Source: Kibdelosporangium sp. MJ126-NF4 (lineage in GTDB: Bacteria > Actinomycetota > Actinomycetes > Mycobacteriales > Pseudonocardiaceae). From it: a DNA stretch of 64,000 bases. The notes below the pieces were generated by a model. It did no database searches. It was not told the origin of the DNA and worked only from the letters and a program-made list of their open reading frames with translations. The stretch covers positions 1,375,650 to 1,439,649 of the forward strand of contig NZ_CDME01000011.1 in assembly GCF_000826545.1 (NCBI RefSeq), written 5' to 3'. A program made the position numbers and the translations under genes. This document shows positions 12,701-22,499 of this stretch, in pieces. Numbering within the stretch: position 1 is the stretch's first letter; every line of letters begins with the position of its first letter.

Positions 12701-15700
12701 CGCCGCGCTGGCCGTGGTCGGCAGGCGCGCCAAGGAGAACCGCACCGCCACCGGCTCCCTCGACGAGTGGCGTGCCGACCACGGCGACAACGTCCTCCCG
12801 GCGACCGCGCTGCAACAGGGCATGGTGTTCCTGTCCGGCTACGACCAGTCCGGCATCGACATCTACACCATGCAGCTCGTGCTCCGGGTGGGCGGCGTCG
12901 TCGACCCGGGACGGCTCAAGTCGGCCGCGCAGCGTGTGATGGACCGGCATTCGGCGCTGCGGGCCGGTTTCGAGCAGCGCGACGGCCAGGTCGTCCAGGT
13001 GATCGCGGCCGATGTCCCGGTGGACTTCGCGGTCCGTGAAGTGTCCACAGTGGAAGAAGCGGACCGGCTGGCCGAGTCGGCGCGGCAGCAGCGCTTCGAC
13101 GTGGCCAGGCCGCCGCTGGTCCGATTCCTGCTGCTGCGTTTCCCGGACGCACGTCACCGCCTGGTGATCACCAACCATCACACGATCCTCGACGGCTGGT
13201 CCGTTCCGTTGCTCGGGCGAGAGCTGTTCGCGGCCTACGCGGGCATCGAACCGACCGTCCCGGACGGATACGTCGGCTACCTCGAATGGCTGGCAGGCAA
13301 GGACGACGACGCCGCACGGCAGGCCTGGCGCGCGGCGATGGACGGCATCAACGGTCCCACACTGCTCGCCCCGGCAGGGGGCGGGGCGATGGCGTCCGGC
13401 GAGGCAGAGCTGCTGCCGCTGGAACTGACTGACGAGCTCACGTCCGGCCTGACCACGTTGGCGCGCCGCAGCGGCGTCACGCTGAACACCGTCGTGCAGT
13501 TCGCCTGGGCGGTGGTGCTCGGCAAGGCGACCGGTCGTGACGACGTGACCTTCGGTGCCACGGTGTCCGGCCGCAGCGCCGACCTGCCCGGTGTGGAGTC
13601 CGTGCTCGGCCTGATGATCAACACCATTCCGGTCAGGGTGGCGCTGCCACCGGACGTGCCGGTGCACGACGCGCTGGCGGATCTGCAACTGGCACAGGCC
13701 AGGCTGATCGAGTACCAGCACACCGGTCTCGCCGAGATCCACCGGCTGGCCGGGCACCGCGAACTGTTCGACACGCTGCTGGTGTTCGAGAGTTTCCCGG
13801 TCGACGAGGACGCGCTGGCGGCCGCCGAACGCGCGGGCGGACTCGACGTCGAGGTGGCAGGTGGCCTGTCGCTCACGCACTACCCGTTGACCGTCACGGT
13901 CTTCCCCGGTGCGGGCGTGAAGATCGTGCTGGAGTACCGGCCGGACCTGTTCACCCGCTCCCAGGCAGAAGCGTTGCGCGCGCGGCTGCGCGAGGTCCTC
14001 GAGTCCATGGTGGACAATCCGCGCGGCCTGGTCGCCGGGCTGCCTGCCGCGTCCCGCGCCGAGCGGGAACTGGTGCTGGTCGACTGGAACGACACCGGCC
14101 AGCCAGCCGGACCGCTGCTGCCGCACCTGTTCAACGAGCAGACTCGGCGCAACCCGGACCGTCCCGCACTGGTCTGCGGTGCGGACGTGCGGACGTTCGC
14201 CGAGCTCGCGGCCGACTCCGAACGGCTCGCCACCGCACTCGTCGCACGCGGTGCGGGCCCGGAGCAGATCGTCGCGGTGAGCCTGGACCGGTCCGTGGCC
14301 GCGCTGACGGCGATGCTCGCGGTGCTGCGCGCGGGCGCGGTGTACCTGCCGATCGACCCGAACTACCCGCCGGAACGCGTCCGCGAGATGCTCGCCGACG
14401 CGGCGCCTGTCGCCGTGGTCAGCGACCGGGATTTCGGGACTGTGCGCCCGGACGAGCCCGGGGCGGACGTGCCGTTGCCCGAGGTGCACCCGGACAACCC
14501 GGCGTACCTGATCTACACGTCGGGGTCGACCGGGAAGCCCAAGGGAGTCCTGGTTTCGCACCGGTCGATCGCGAACCTGTTCCACAGTCATCGCCGCGCG
14601 CTGTACGAACCGGTCAAGCAGCGCACCGGACGGGACGCGCTGCGGGTCGCGCACGCCTGGCCCTTCGGGTTCGACGCCGCCTGGCAGCCGCAGCTGTGGA
14701 TGTTCGACGGCCACGCGGTGCACATCGTCCCGGAGGACCGGCGCGCCGACCCGGCGGCACTGGCGAAGATCATCGCCGCCGACGGCATCGACTTCGTCGA
14801 GGTTCCGCCCGTGATGCTCGGGCCGCTCGGCGACCTCGGCGCGTTCGACGGGCTGTCGCTGATCGGGTTCGGCGGGGACGCGGTCGCCGAGGCACAGTGG
14901 CGCGACCTGCGGCTGCCAGCCTCGAACCTCGACGCTGTGAACCTCTACGGGCCAACCGAGTGCACAGTGGACACACTGGCCGCGTTCGCCGCCGACAGCG
15001 ACCGGCCGTTGATCGGCAGACCGGTCGACAACGCGCGCGTGTACGTGCTCGACGCGAACCTCGCGCTCCTTCCACCTGGGGTCACAGGGGAGTTGTACAT
15101 CGCCGGGGCAGGGGTGGCCCGCGGCTACCTCGGGCAGCCGGGGCTGACCGCGGACCGGTTCGTCGCGGACCCGTTCGCCGCCGGTCAGCGGATGTACCGG
15201 ACCGGCGATCTCGTGCGATGGACCCCGGCGGGATCACTGGAGTACCTCGGCCGGACCGACGGCCAGGTCAAGATCCGTGGCTATCGCGTCGAACTGGGCG
15301 AGGTCGAGGCGGCGCTGACCGAACACGTCGCCCAGGCGGTCGTGGTCGCGGTGGACGGCAGACTCGCCGCGTATGTGGTGGGGGACACCACAGGGCTGCG
15401 GGCCGCGGTCGCCGCCAGGCTGCCGGAGTTCATGGTGCCGTCAGCGTTCGTCGTGCTCGACGAGCTGCCGCTGACCAGCCACGGTAAGGTCGACCGGACC
15501 CGGTTGCCACGTCCGGAGTTCAGCTCCGATGTGACCTACCGGGCGCCGGAAAGTGACGCACAGCGGCAGTTGTGCACCGTGTTCGCGGAAGCACTGGGAG
15601 TACCGCGAGTGGGTCTGGACGACGACTTCTTCGTGCTCGGCGGCGACAGCCTCGCGTCGATGCGCGTGATCGGCCTTGCCGCGCGGGCGGGGATCACCTT

Positions 15701-15761
15701 GACGCCACGGGACATCTTCCACCGCCGGACCGTCGGCGTCCTGCTGGAACAGGAGAAATGA
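9738..15761 (+). CDS. Siderophore-type nonribosomal peptide synthetase, second subunit (C-A-PCP-C-A-PCP, no thioesterase)
   Basis: GTG start overlaps the stop of the upstream synthetase; about 2007 residues. Domains: C (starts [21 protein letters not shown]), A ([22 protein letters not shown]), PCP (GGDS), C ([19 protein letters not shown]), A ([21 protein letters not shown]), PCP (GGDS), then stop. The first C domain has the PLSPLQEG opening typical of C domains that accept a D-residue, which fits the E domain ending the previous subunit. Its first A domain has pocket residues V-D-T-T-V-S-L-G-D, nearly identical to the second A domain of the partner and lacking Asp235. The last A domain reads D-A-Q-E-I-F-L-V-D; the acidic residue at 278 would suit a basic side chain (inference). 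There is no thioesterase, reductase or terminal C domain. A perfect 48-bp palindrome lies in frame within the first A domain. Confidence 0.95.
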   Translation: MSTPAIVDILPLSPLQEGLLFLSSYSSEGDDPYTTQMLLDLSGDMDSGRLRGAARSLLDRHPNLRSCFWFEDLDHPVALVPESVDPPWAELDLTGLPDPRAEADRVAATQRATRFVMDQPPLFRFHLLRLGSRQHRLVITTHHIMMDGWSNALLVRELLELYRGTGLAPAAQYRDYLAWLDGRDKAASTAAWRQVLSDVRSCTPFSGARPDGLAEQRTATIDDHVSTFARQHGLTFNTVLQGAWLTVLGEFAGTSDVVTGQVVAGRPPEVPRVGEIIGLFINTVPVRAKLEYAERCLDFLTRLQTEQTSMLDHQYIDLSAVTRTAGVGELFDTLLVIETYPVDEQALERSESGTGLRVERMFGDDGSHYPVMLMVSPGHGRIRLDLKYRGVDSATAEHLLSRLKTVLSTLVNEPSTPVGRLTRRATTAAAEPENVEFPELTGLIERTLRTDRDTRALLADGVWLTRGDLDDRASAMADALAERGIGPESIVGVATGYHAELAVALLAVLKAGACYLPLDLRYPPERLRQMITDAKPDLLLTTGALPANLTNLAPEMLVSVYAGSNRTKHSRALPGHPAYVVYTSGSTGRPRGVLGTRLGLANRLEWLQRHEPLEPRDLVLVKSSISFVDGTTELLGAIAAGAPAVLASAEDRRDPLALARLIDRHKPTRVTGVPSLLQAMGDSAAELLGSVRTWVSSGEALTAAHIASIPSGRVVNLYGSSEASGDSMYCRDARTSSALGVPIANTEARVLDGWLREVPPGGLGELYVTGLGLARGYLGDTRLTATRFVADPFAHGERMYRTGDLVRRRSDGSVDYLGRTDDQVKIRGFRVEPAEIESVLGRADGVRAAAVRIHKRPDGPARVVAYLVGDVDTEAVRATAAAHLAEHQVPSVFVTLDALPTTPSGKIDRNQLPEPDLSLLSGGDRPRTADERTLAGIFAEVLGLEQVGVHDGFAELGGDSIVSIQVIGKARAAGFTLDPKDVFEYKTVAALAVVGRRAKENRTATGSLDEWRADHGDNVLPATALQQGMVFLSGYDQSGIDIYTMQLVLRVGGVVDPGRLKSAAQRVMDRHSALRAGFEQRDGQVVQVIAADVPVDFAVREVSTVEEADRLAESARQQRFDVARPPLVRFLLLRFPDARHRLVITNHHTILDGWSVPLLGRELFAAYAGIEPTVPDGYVGYLEWLAGKDDDAARQAWRAAMDGINGPTLLAPAGGGAMASGEAELLPLELTDELTSGLTTLARRSGVTLNTVVQFAWAVVLGKATGRDDVTFGATVSGRSADLPGVESVLGLMINTIPVRVALPPDVPVHDALADLQLAQARLIEYQHTGLAEIHRLAGHRELFDTLLVFESFPVDEDALAAAERAGGLDVEVAGGLSLTHYPLTVTVFPGAGVKIVLEYRPDLFTRSQAEALRARLREVLESMVDNPRGLVAGLPAASRAERELVLVDWNDTGQPAGPLLPHLFNEQTRRNPDRPALVCGADVRTFAELAADSERLATALVARGAGPEQIVAVSLDRSVAALTAMLAVLRAGAVYLPIDPNYPPERVREMLADAAPVAVVSDRDFGTVRPDEPGADVPLPEVHPDNPAYLIYTSGSTGKPKGVLVSHRSIANLFHSHRRALYEPVKQRTGRDALRVAHAWPFGFDAAWQPQLWMFDGHAVHIVPEDRRADPAALAKIIAADGIDFVEVPPVMLGPLGDLGAFDGLSLIGFGGDAVAEAQWRDLRLPASNLDAVNLYGPTECTVDTLAAFAADSDRPLIGRPVDNARVYVLDANLALLPPGVTGELYIAGAGVARGYLGQPGLTADRFVADPFAAGQRMYRTGDLVRWTPAGSLEYLGRTDGQVKIRGYRVELGEVEAALTEHVAQAVVVAVDGRLAAYVVGDTTGLRAAVAARLPEFMVPSAFVVLDELPLTSHGKVDRTRLPRPEFSSDVTYRAPESDAQRQLCTVFAEALGVPRVGLDDDFFVLGGDSLASMRVIGLAARAGITLTPRDIFHRRTVGVLLEQEK
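11405..11452. repeat. Perfect nested palindrome inside an NRPS A-domain coding sequence
   Basis: A 15-bp left arm (11405-11419, GCTCGTGAGTGTTTA) pairs perfectly with 11438-11452. Inside the loop, CCGGTT/AACCGG (11422-11427 and 11430-11435) forms a second perfect stem. The element is read through in frame and falls in the variable stretch between the A2 and A3 core motifs, where the homologous A domain of the other subunit has an unrelated sequence. Confidence 0.9.
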
Positions 15762-17830
15762 TGACGACACCAGGCGAGAACAAGCGCACGTGGTCACGGC
15801 GGCGACTGCTCGCCGGGACAGCGGCGGCGGGCGTGGTGATCCCGACGGTCCTGCCGAGCGGCCCGCTGCCCGCGCTGGCCAGGCTTGTCGCAGGCGAAAC
15901 CCCTGAGGCGGCACCGGATGCGTTCCCTGCGGGCGCACGTGTCGTCGTGTCACCGCAGTCACCGCCGATCCCCGGGCGCGTCAAGCGGGTCGCGTTCCAG
16001 CAGCAGCCCCGGCACCCGCATCCGATCGAGCCGTTCCGCGACCCACTGCCGATCCTGCGGACCTTACGACCGTCGCCCGGCGAGGTCGGCGAGCTCACCG
16101 TGCGGATGCGGACCGCGAAGGCGAAACTGCACTCCCAGTTGCCACCGACCACGATCTGGGGCTACGAGGGCAGCGTGCACGGCCCGATCATCGAGGCCAG
16201 GCGGGGCCGCAGGCTGCGGGTCCGGTGGGCCAACGACCTCACCGGCAGGATTCCGCTGCTGGCCGTGGCGCCGATGATCCGCCAGGCGGACCCGCCCCTG
16301 TGGGACCGTCCCGGCCGCGACGACGCGCCGCTGCTGGAGGACGTGTCGAACCTGCCGCCGTGGACAGTGGTGCACCTGCACGGAGCGGAAACCGGGCAGG
16401 GCAACGACGGCTGGCCGGAAGCCGGGATCTCCCCGGGTGACGTGCAGGTCGCGGAGTACGCCAACAACCAGCGCGCGACCATGTTGTGGTACCACGACCA
16501 CGCCATGCCGATCGCCCGGTGGACCACGATCGTCGGCCTGAGCGGCCTGTACATCATCCGCGACCGCAACGACGACGCGTTGCCGTCGGGCCGCTACGAG
16601 CTCCCACTTGTGTTGTGCGACCGGAACTTCGACCTCGACGCCCAGGGCAAGCTGACCGGGAACCAGCTGTACAAGACGGTGCTGTACACGACGGACCCGG
16701 AGATCCAGGCCACGTCGTTCTCCGGCCCGTTCACCACGGTCAACGGGGTGATCTGGCCGTACGCGGACGTCGAACCGACGTGGTACCGGCTGCGCCTGGC
16801 CAACGTTGCCAACGTGCGGCCGTACAACCTGCAGTTGCAGTTCGAGGACGGCAAGCCGGTTCCCGCGGGCATCGTGAAGCTGGTCGGCACGGACGGCGGC
16901 CTGCTGCAGGCCCCGGTGGCGCAGGACAGTCCGCTCTACCTCGCGGCGGCCGAGCGCGTGGACCTGCTGGTCGACTTCGGTGCCCTCAAGGGCAAGCGGG
17001 TCCGCCTGGTGAACACCGACTACGACCCGGGCCCGTGGCCCGAGGTGATGGAGTTCCGCGTGGGCGGCCGGACCGGCGGCCACTACCGTGTGCCGTCCAC
17101 ACTGGACTCGTTGTTCCCGAAGGTGCCGAAGCTGGACAAGGCCCCGCACCGGATGGTCGTGTTCCCGCCGCTGGGCACCGGCCAGATCGAGCAGTGGGAG
17201 ATGACCGAGATCCCCGGCCCGCCGCCGGGCCAGCTCCCGATCGACGGGATCGTGCAGGTGAAGGGGCAGGACGGGAAGGTCCGCACCTACCAGCGCGTGG
17301 CAAGGCACTTCGCCGACCCGGTGAAGTTCATGGTGGAGACGGGCGCGTGGGAGAAGTGGTCGTGGCTCAACCTGGACGTGGCGGGCTGGCCGCACCCGCA
17401 GCACATCCACGCCACGCACTTCACAGTCGAGTCCCGGCACAGCTACAACGTGCGGGACAAGTTCGGCTTCATCCACGACGAGAAGGGCCGCACGATCGGC
17501 GGCGGGACAGTGGCCCCGGTCGAGTTCGTCTCGGCACAGGTGTTGACCGGTGTTGAGGGTGGCTGGAAGGACGTTGTCCAGGTCAACAACGGGGACCTGG
17601 TCACAGTGGCCGCGCATTTCGAGCACAGCGGTCGTTTTCTGCATCATTGCCACATGCGTGACCACGAGGACATGGGCATGATGCGCCCGTTCGTGGTGAT
17701 GCCCGCCGAGGTGATGAAGATCGAGATGCGCGGCGGTCATCCGATGCCCCAGCCGGAGTCGACCGTCGCCAAGGCTCCGGCTCCGAAGCAGGACGGTCCG
17801 GCTACCAACACCCACGGCGGCCATCGCTAG
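15761..17830 (+). CDS. Tat-exported multicopper oxidase (CotA/phenoxazinone synthase-like)
   Basis: About 689 residues. The twin-arginine signal is SRRRLLAG followed by a hydrophobic stretch, so the protein is exported folded with copper loaded. The four copper-ligand motifs appear in order: HLHG (near residue 205), WYHDHA (near 243), HPQHIHATHF (near 545) and HHCHMRDHEDMGMM (near 628). The methionine after the last His/Cys cluster suggests a type 1 site with an axial ligand. Known relatives oxidize phenols, aminophenols, bilirubin or metal ions and reduce O2 to water. An ATG at 15758 overlaps the NRPS stop, but AGGAG at 15751-15755 is better spaced for the ATG at 15761. Tight coupling to the NRPS suggests action on the siderophore or its metal (inference); a role in copper or iron oxidation is the alternative. 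Confidence 0.9.
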   Translation: MTTPGENKRTWSRRRLLAGTAAAGVVIPTVLPSGPLPALARLVAGETPEAAPDAFPAGARVVVSPQSPPIPGRVKRVAFQQQPRHPHPIEPFRDPLPILRTLRPSPGEVGELTVRMRTAKAKLHSQLPPTTIWGYEGSVHGPIIEARRGRRLRVRWANDLTGRIPLLAVAPMIRQADPPLWDRPGRDDAPLLEDVSNLPPWTVVHLHGAETGQGNDGWPEAGISPGDVQVAEYANNQRATMLWYHDHAMPIARWTTIVGLSGLYIIRDRNDDALPSGRYELPLVLCDRNFDLDAQGKLTGNQLYKTVLYTTDPEIQATSFSGPFTTVNGVIWPYADVEPTWYRLRLANVANVRPYNLQLQFEDGKPVPAGIVKLVGTDGGLLQAPVAQDSPLYLAAAERVDLLVDFGALKGKRVRLVNTDYDPGPWPEVMEFRVGGRTGGHYRVPSTLDSLFPKVPKLDKAPHRMVVFPPLGTGQIEQWEMTEIPGPPPGQLPIDGIVQVKGQDGKVRTYQRVARHFADPVKFMVETGAWEKWSWLNLDVAGWPHPQHIHATHFTVESRHSYNVRDKFGFIHDEKGRTIGGGTVAPVEFVSAQVLTGVEGGWKDVVQVNNGDLVTVAAHFEHSGRFLHHCHMRDHEDMGMMRPFVVMPAEVMKIEMRGGHPMPQPESTVAKAPAPKQDGPATNTHGGHR

Positions 17831-17865
17831 TTTTCTTCGGATGGGCAGGCTTTCAAGACAAGAGT

Positions 17866-17896
17866 CCTCGCCGGACTGGCAGGCCTCCAAGAGGAG
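17866..17896. repeat. Dispersed repeat half-motif, first location
   Basis: The sequence CCTCGCCGGAC(T)GGCAGGC followed by CTCCAAGAGG is shared with 50086-50115, and in inverted form with 49845-49874. As at 50086, a long hairpin element follows a short distance downstream. Confidence 0.8.
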
Positions 17897-17907
17897 AGGG
17901 GGCCGCA

Positions 17908-18049
17908 CTCCCTTCCTCCCATATGGCCTGCCGAAGGCAACCATGGGCGTCAAGGGGATCCGTTCGGCCTTCGCTGTGGTTTCCTTGCGTAGGCGGACCC
18001 CTTGACACCCATGGTTGGGCTGCGCCCAGGCCATACGGGAGGAAGGGAG
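17908..18049. repeat. Long hairpin repeat element, copy A
   Basis: Outer arms 17908-17930 and 18027-18049 match at 22 of 23 positions (core CTCCC[AG]TATGGCCTG). A second stem pairs 17941-17962 with 17994-18014. The loop carries CTGTGGTTTCCTTGCGTAGG. It is a divergent relative of the copies at 48057-48188 and 50190-50329. It contains no open reading frame of its own. Confidence 0.85.
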
Positions 18050-18086
18050 CACGAGGCAGGGGTTTGCGCTGACGCGCTCTTGGATA

Positions 18087-18143
18087 CGGCGGTGATCCGT
18101 ATGGCTACCGCTGTGGTTGGCTTGCGTGGGCGGATCACCACCG
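18087..18143. repeat. Small hairpin with a loop related to copy A
   Basis: CGGCGGTGATCCG (18087-18099) pairs with 18131-18143 at 12 of 13 positions. The loop CTGTGGTTGGCTTGCGTGGG resembles the loop of the hairpin element just upstream, suggesting a shortened relative. Confidence 0.7.
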
Positions 18144-18320
18144 CTCGGTCCTCCTTCTTGGGTCCTGCTTCTCGGGTTCGCTCCGCACTTCCGCATCCGG
18201 TGCTTTCGGTTTCGTCTTTTCTTTTGTTACCAAGGGTTCTGTCGGTTTTTGTCGGTTCACTATTGGGTGAAGCTGGTTGTTTTCAAGGACTTTCATGTTT
18301 TGCGTCGGTATCTTGGAGGT

Positions 18321-19535
18321 ATGGCTCAAGTTGTTGCTTCTCTCTGGCAGGTCAGCAATCGGGAACTGGTCTCCCGGCTGACCGCGTCCGAGGCGCGGCT
18401 TCGTCAGGCCTACTCCGAGCATCTGGATCTCTTGTCCGAATTGGATTCTCGGGGCTCCGCATACGAGCGGGGGTACAGCAATACTGCTTCGCTTCTCCTG
18501 CATACGTTGAACATCACCCGCAGCGAGGCCAACCAGCGCCTGGCTCATGCCGCCGCCCTGCATGATGTGAAGACGCCTACCGGCGCCGTTGTCGAAGCCA
18601 TCCTGCCTCTGACCGCCGAGAAACTCGTGACCGGCGAGGTCGGCCTCGGTCAGGTCGAGGTGATCCGCAAGTTCATTGCCAGCGTCGACCACTTGGAGCC
18701 GGAGCAGGTGGCCTTGGCGGAGAAGCTGATGGTCGAGCGGGCCGCAGAAGATGATCCGAACGCGTTGGCGCGCTATGGCGAGCGTTGGGTGCGCGACCTT
18801 GTCGACCCGGATGGCAAGCCGCCTCACGATGATGAGCCTCAGCGGCCGGAGCGGGAGTTGCGGTGGCACGTGTTCCGCGATGGCCGGATGGAGTTCAAGG
18901 GGCGCCTCGACGCCGAGTCCGCTGCCTTGTTCGAAGCCGTTCTTGCCCCCTTCGACAAACGCGAGGCAGGCGACACACGCGGGTTTGCCGAGCGGAGTGG
19001 TGATGCCTTCGCCGACGTCCTGCAGAAGGCCGCCAACTGTCCCGACCTTCCCGCCCACAACGGCTACAAGACCGAGGTCGCCTTCACCATCTCCATGGAA
19101 GAACTGTCCCGGTCCGTCGACGAGCGCGTGCTGCCAGGAACCCACCTGACAGCGCGGGATGCCCGCCGAATCGCCTGCGACACCCATATCCTTCCCGTCG
19201 TCATGGGTGGCGACTCACAACCTCTGGATGTCGCGGTCCCCGCCTACGTCGTCCCTGCCCACATCCGCCGTGGCCTCGTCCTGCGGGACCGAGGCTGCGC
19301 TTTCCCGGCCTGCGACCGACCTGCGAGCGTCTCCCACAGTCATCATGTCAGGAGTTGGCTCCAAGGCGGGCCCACCGCCCTCGGCAATCTGGTTCTCCTC
19401 TGTTCGCAGCATCATCGGTTGATTCACCGCAGTGAATGGTCGGTGCAACTGGTCGACGGAGTTGCCTGGTTTACCCCGCCGGATTACGTCGATCCCACAC
19501 GGTCGCCACGGCGAAACCATTTACACGCCGGGTAA
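18321..19535 (+). CDS. DUF222/HNH endonuclease domain protein (13E12-like)
   Basis: About 404 residues. The N-terminal two thirds is the helical DUF222 region. The C-terminal HNH module has C-x4-C (GCAFPAC), SHHVRSW, a GG.T.LGNLVLLC segment and HH...H, in the order expected of a zinc-stabilised beta-beta-alpha nuclease fold. The start is the ATG at 18321, preceded by TTGGAGG at 18312-18318. The family is common and multicopy in actinobacteria and its biological role is poorly known. A second member is at 62217-63416 on the other strand, and both lie beside long palindromic repeats. AT-richer upstream DNA suggests its own promoter. Nuclease activity is inferred from the motif. Confidence 0.88.
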   Translation: MAQVVASLWQVSNRELVSRLTASEARLRQAYSEHLDLLSELDSRGSAYERGYSNTASLLLHTLNITRSEANQRLAHAAALHDVKTPTGAVVEAILPLTAEKLVTGEVGLGQVEVIRKFIASVDHLEPEQVALAEKLMVERAAEDDPNALARYGERWVRDLVDPDGKPPHDDEPQRPERELRWHVFRDGRMEFKGRLDAESAALFEAVLAPFDKREAGDTRGFAERSGDAFADVLQKAANCPDLPAHNGYKTEVAFTISMEELSRSVDERVLPGTHLTARDARRIACDTHILPVVMGGDSQPLDVAVPAYVVPAHIRRGLVLRDRGCAFPACDRPASVSHSHHVRSWLQGGPTALGNLVLLCSQHHRLIHRSEWSVQLVDGVAWFTPPDYVDPTRSPRRNHLHAG

Positions 19536-19599
19536 CCCGATGTTGGGTTTCTGAAATGCCACTATGACAACCCAGTGTTCACCCACCGGGAGCTCAATC

Positions 19600-20430
19600 A
19601 TGCCTGAGAACAGTCGCTCGACGTTCCTGCGTCGCAAGCTCGGCGCGAAACTGCGCCGCATGCGAGAAGAAGCGGGGATGAGTATCGAGGAAGCGGCGCC
19701 GTTGCTGGACAAGAAGAGGAGCGCGCTACAGAGGATCGAAGCCGGGGAAACGAAGGCTGATGTCCACCTGGTCAGCACGATGATGGACAAGTACGACCAG
19801 TACGACCCAGACCTGCTGGACGAGGTCAGGGAAGCAGCGAAGACGCCGTGGTACCGACACTACGGACTGACGAACATGGGCTATGTCGATGTCGAAACCG
19901 AGGCCGACTACGTCCATGAGTTCGCCCTGCTCGAAGTGCCCGGTTTGCTGCAGACCGGGGCTTACATGCGGGCGCTGTTCGCGAGCACTTATCGCCGGAG
20001 TCCGGAAAAGCTGGACATGGATATTGAAGTCCGGTTCATCAGACAGGCTCGGCTGCTGGGCGGGGACCGGCCACTGCGCCTTGTCACTGTTGTTCACGAG
20101 GCAGCTCTCCACAATGAGGTCGGCGGACCGGAGGTCATGCGCGGACAGCTGCGAAGGTTGGTTGAAGTTGCCGTGAGCATGCCATCGGTCACACTCCAGG
20201 TGATTCCCCAAGAGGGCCCGGCATGCCGGGTCCCCAACAGCAGCTTCATCCTGTTGGGCTTCTGCTCCCCGGAGGACCCTGAGTTCCTCTACGTCGAGTA
20301 TGCGACTGGAGCGCTGCACATCGAGGAGGAAAACCAGATTCGCCAGGCTAGAATCCTGTTCGACCAGATTCGGGCCGGGGCGCTGAGCCCTACCGAGTCG
20401 GTCGCACTGATCGAGCGACTGATCCGATGA
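19600..20430 (+). CDS. XRE-family regulator with DUF5753 domain
   Basis: About 276 residues. An N-terminal helix-turn-helix (LGAKLRRMREEAGMSIEEAA, then KKRSALQRIEAG) is followed by the DUF5753 region with its characteristic LLEVPGLLQTGAYMRAL. Such proteins are very numerous in actinomycetes and pair with small DUF397 proteins to control development or secondary metabolism. The ATG at 19600 was chosen because GGGAG lies 7 bp upstream; an in-frame ATG at 19564 is the alternative. The DUF397 partner follows 13 bp downstream. Confidence 0.88.
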   Translation: MPENSRSTFLRRKLGAKLRRMREEAGMSIEEAAPLLDKKRSALQRIEAGETKADVHLVSTMMDKYDQYDPDLLDEVREAAKTPWYRHYGLTNMGYVDVETEADYVHEFALLEVPGLLQTGAYMRALFASTYRRSPEKLDMDIEVRFIRQARLLGGDRPLRLVTVVHEAALHNEVGGPEVMRGQLRRLVEVAVSMPSVTLQVIPQEGPACRVPNSSFILLGFCSPEDPEFLYVEYATGALHIEEENQIRQARILFDQIRAGALSPTESVALIERLIR

Positions 20431-20443
20431 GAAGTGAGGCCCC

Positions 20444-20632
20444 GTGGATCACCCCAGGGTTACCTGGCGCAAGAGCAGCTACACCAGTGGCGGCAGCGAT
20501 GCAGCGTGTGTCGAGGTCGGTCACCTACCTCGCGGCGCCGCTGTTCGCGACTCCAAGAATCCTGTCGCAGGGATTCTGACTTTTCCGGCCGCGACCTGGC
20601 GCCGCTTCCTCGACACCACCGCCACTCACTGA
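20444..20632 (+). CDS. DUF397 domain protein
   Basis: 62 residues with the family pattern WRKSSYTSGGSDAACVEV, a middle VRDSKNP and a C-terminal FPAATWRRFL. It has a GTG start with a GAAGTGAGG ribosome site just upstream. Known relatives interact with or antagonise the adjacent XRE/DUF5753 protein, so the two are best read as one regulatory module. The gene is convergent with the glycosyltransferase at 20650. Confidence 0.88.
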   Translation: MDHPRVTWRKSSYTSGGSDAACVEVGHLPRGAAVRDSKNPVAGILTFPAATWRRFLDTTATH

Positions 20633-20649
20633 TCTTTGGGTGAGGCATT

Positions 20650-22473
20650 TCAGGCGCAGTCGAACAGCTTCTGCTCTGCTTCGGGGAAGTAGTCGGTTGG
20701 TGGGATCAGGCGGCAGTTCGCTTCGACCCAGTCTGAGCGGGCTCGTTTCTCGCTGTCGGTGAGCACGTACCGAACGCGCTTGTCCTTGACCCAGGTCGAA
20801 AGCTGGTCCACCGACGGCGCCGGGTCGTCGGTGGTGAATCCGCCCATGGCCACCACACGCAGATCCGTATGGATGATGAACGGCGCCACCTGCAGCGCCC
20901 CGCCCTCCGCGGCCAGCTGGATGTCCGTTGTGGACGACTGGGCCAGCTTGAGGATCGCGGACTGCTCGTCGGACAGCGTCCCGGTCTTGGCCTTGATCTC
21001 GGCGGACTTGCGCCCGGCGAAGTACTCCGCGTACTCGGCCCGCTCCTCCGGGGGCAGGAACACCGTCTGCGCGGACACCGGTCCCGCAGCGGGATTCGTG
21101 GCCCAGCCGACCCAACGCCCCGACACGGCCAGCGCGGACCAGGTGGCAGGTGCGATCAGCAGCGCGACCAACCCCAGCACCAGCCCGGGAACCGCGAACC
21201 GCAGACCAAGCAGCAACGCGACCACGGCCACCACAGCGGCCACCGCGACAGGAATCCGCAGCCACCCATGCCAACCCGGGTCACGCTGGATCACGAAGAA
21301 GGCCCACGCGGCGGTGACAGCGACAACACTGGGCAGCAGCCAGCGATTGCCTGCCTGGTGGTAGCGCCACAGCATCGCGATGGTGAACGCGGACAGCGCG
21401 GCGATCGCGGGAACCAGCATGCTTGTGTAGTAAGGCAACCAGACACCGGTCATGAAGCTCAGCACCAGCCCGCCCACCACGAGCCAGCCGCCGAACAGCA
21501 CCCAGCCCGCGACCGCCAGCCGGGACGCGCGCGGCCGGACGAAGAAGATCACCACACCCAGCAGGGCCAACGGAAGCAGCCACCCCGCCTGTCCGGCAAG
21601 CGAATCACTGAACAGCCGCAGAATCCCCGGCGTGCTGTAGAACGGGTTGGCCTCGTTGCCCTGCGCCGCGCTTTGCCCGGAGATCCGGCCGAAACCGTTG
21701 TACCCGACCGTGAGATCCCACGCCGATCCGTCGGCCGACCCGCCGATGAACGGTTTCGCGCCCGGCCACAGGTCGACCAGGACGACCCACCACAGCGACG
21801 CCACCACCACGGTGACCACGGCGACCGCGCCGTTGATCAGCCGACGGCCCCACGCCAGCGAACTGCCCACCAGATAGGCGGCGAGAAACGCCGGTGCGAC
21901 AAGCAAAGCCTGCCCCATCTTGACGAGGAAACCGCACCCGAGCAGCGCCGCCGACAACACCAGCCAGCGCGTCTCGGCGGTCCCGGTCAACGCGCGTGAC
22001 AGTGCGTACGCGGCGGCGACCAGGCACAACACCAGCCACGGGTCGGGGGCGTTGTCCCGTGTGATCACCATCGTCACCGGAGTCACGGCGAGGATCACCG
22101 CGGCCAGCAGCCCGGTCTTCGCCGAGCCGGTGAACCGGCGGACCGTGAACGCCAGCAGCGGCACGGCCACGACACCGGCGATGACCTGCGGCAACAGTAC
22201 TGCCCACCCATGCAGGCCGAAGATCCAGACCGAGACCACCTGCGGCCAGACCCCGAGCGGCGGCTTGTCCACCGTCAGCACACCGACCGGGTCGTACGTG
22301 CCGAACAGGAACTCCTGCACGCCGCTGCCCATGGTCTTCGCAGCGGCGCTGTAGTAGGCGTACGAATATCCTTGTCCGGCAAGATCCCACGCGTAGCCCA
22401 CACCGGCGAGCACCGTCGTCGCGATCAGGGCGAGCGGAACCCACCGGCCAACCGGCCGGTCGTCAGTGTTCAT
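20650..22473 (-). CDS. GT39-like membrane mannosyltransferase
   Basis: About 607 residues with at least ten hydrophobic segments. The N-terminal luminal region contains the VDKPPLGVW motif characteristic of the PMT/ArnT-like glycosyltransferase group, which uses polyprenyl-phosphate sugars outside the membrane. The C-terminal part after the last helices is soluble and ends in a predicted extracytoplasmic domain. The start is the ATG at 22473 with AGGAGA upstream. It lies 26 bp downstream of the siderophore-interacting protein on the same strand, so it may share that iron-box promoter. Whether it has any role in iron metabolism is unknown. Confidence 0.82.
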   Translation of the reverse strand: MNTDDRPVGRWVPLALIATTVLAGVGYAWDLAGQGYSYAYYSAAAKTMGSGVQEFLFGTYDPVGVLTVDKPPLGVWPQVVSVWIFGLHGWAVLLPQVIAGVVAVPLLAFTVRRFTGSAKTGLLAAVILAVTPVTMVITRDNAPDPWLVLCLVAAAYALSRALTGTAETRWLVLSAALLGCGFLVKMGQALLVAPAFLAAYLVGSSLAWGRRLINGAVAVVTVVVASLWWVVLVDLWPGAKPFIGGSADGSAWDLTVGYNGFGRISGQSAAQGNEANPFYSTPGILRLFSDSLAGQAGWLLPLALLGVVIFFVRPRASRLAVAGWVLFGGWLVVGGLVLSFMTGVWLPYYTSMLVPAIAALSAFTIAMLWRYHQAGNRWLLPSVVAVTAAWAFFVIQRDPGWHGWLRIPVAVAAVVAVVALLLGLRFAVPGLVLGLVALLIAPATWSALAVSGRWVGWATNPAAGPVSAQTVFLPPEERAEYAEYFAGRKSAEIKAKTGTLSDEQSAILKLAQSSTTDIQLAAEGGALQVAPFIIHTDLRVVAMGGFTTDDPAPSVDQLSTWVKDKRVRYVLTDSEKRARSDWVEANCRLIPPTDYFPEAEQKLFDCA

Positions 22474-22499
22474 TTGTTTCTCCTGGGGGAGCGGGAAAC

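Larger units (their letters stand above)
17831..18320. other. 490-bp non-coding region rich in palindromic repeats
   Basis: No gene is convincing here. It holds a repeat half-motif (17866-17896), a long hairpin element (17908-18049), a smaller hairpin (18087-18143), a T/C-rich tract (18203-18228) and then AT-richer DNA leading to the HNH gene. The hairpins may also end transcription of the NRPS/oxidase operon (inference). Confidence 0.75.

Noticed and set aside
11445..14723. Very long open frame on the minus strand opposite the second NRPS
   Set aside because: Long antisense frames are expected in GC-rich genes; its translation has no domain and is rich in His/Arg/Gln, while the plus strand has continuous NRPS motifs.
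1..17830. MbtH-like partner, thioesterase or phosphopantetheinyl transferase within the NRPS region
   Set aside because: None found in any frame, including short ones; these are probably outside the window.
16064..18196. 710-codon open frame opposite the multicopper oxidase
   Set aside because: Antisense to an oxidase with all four copper motifs; no recognisable domain.
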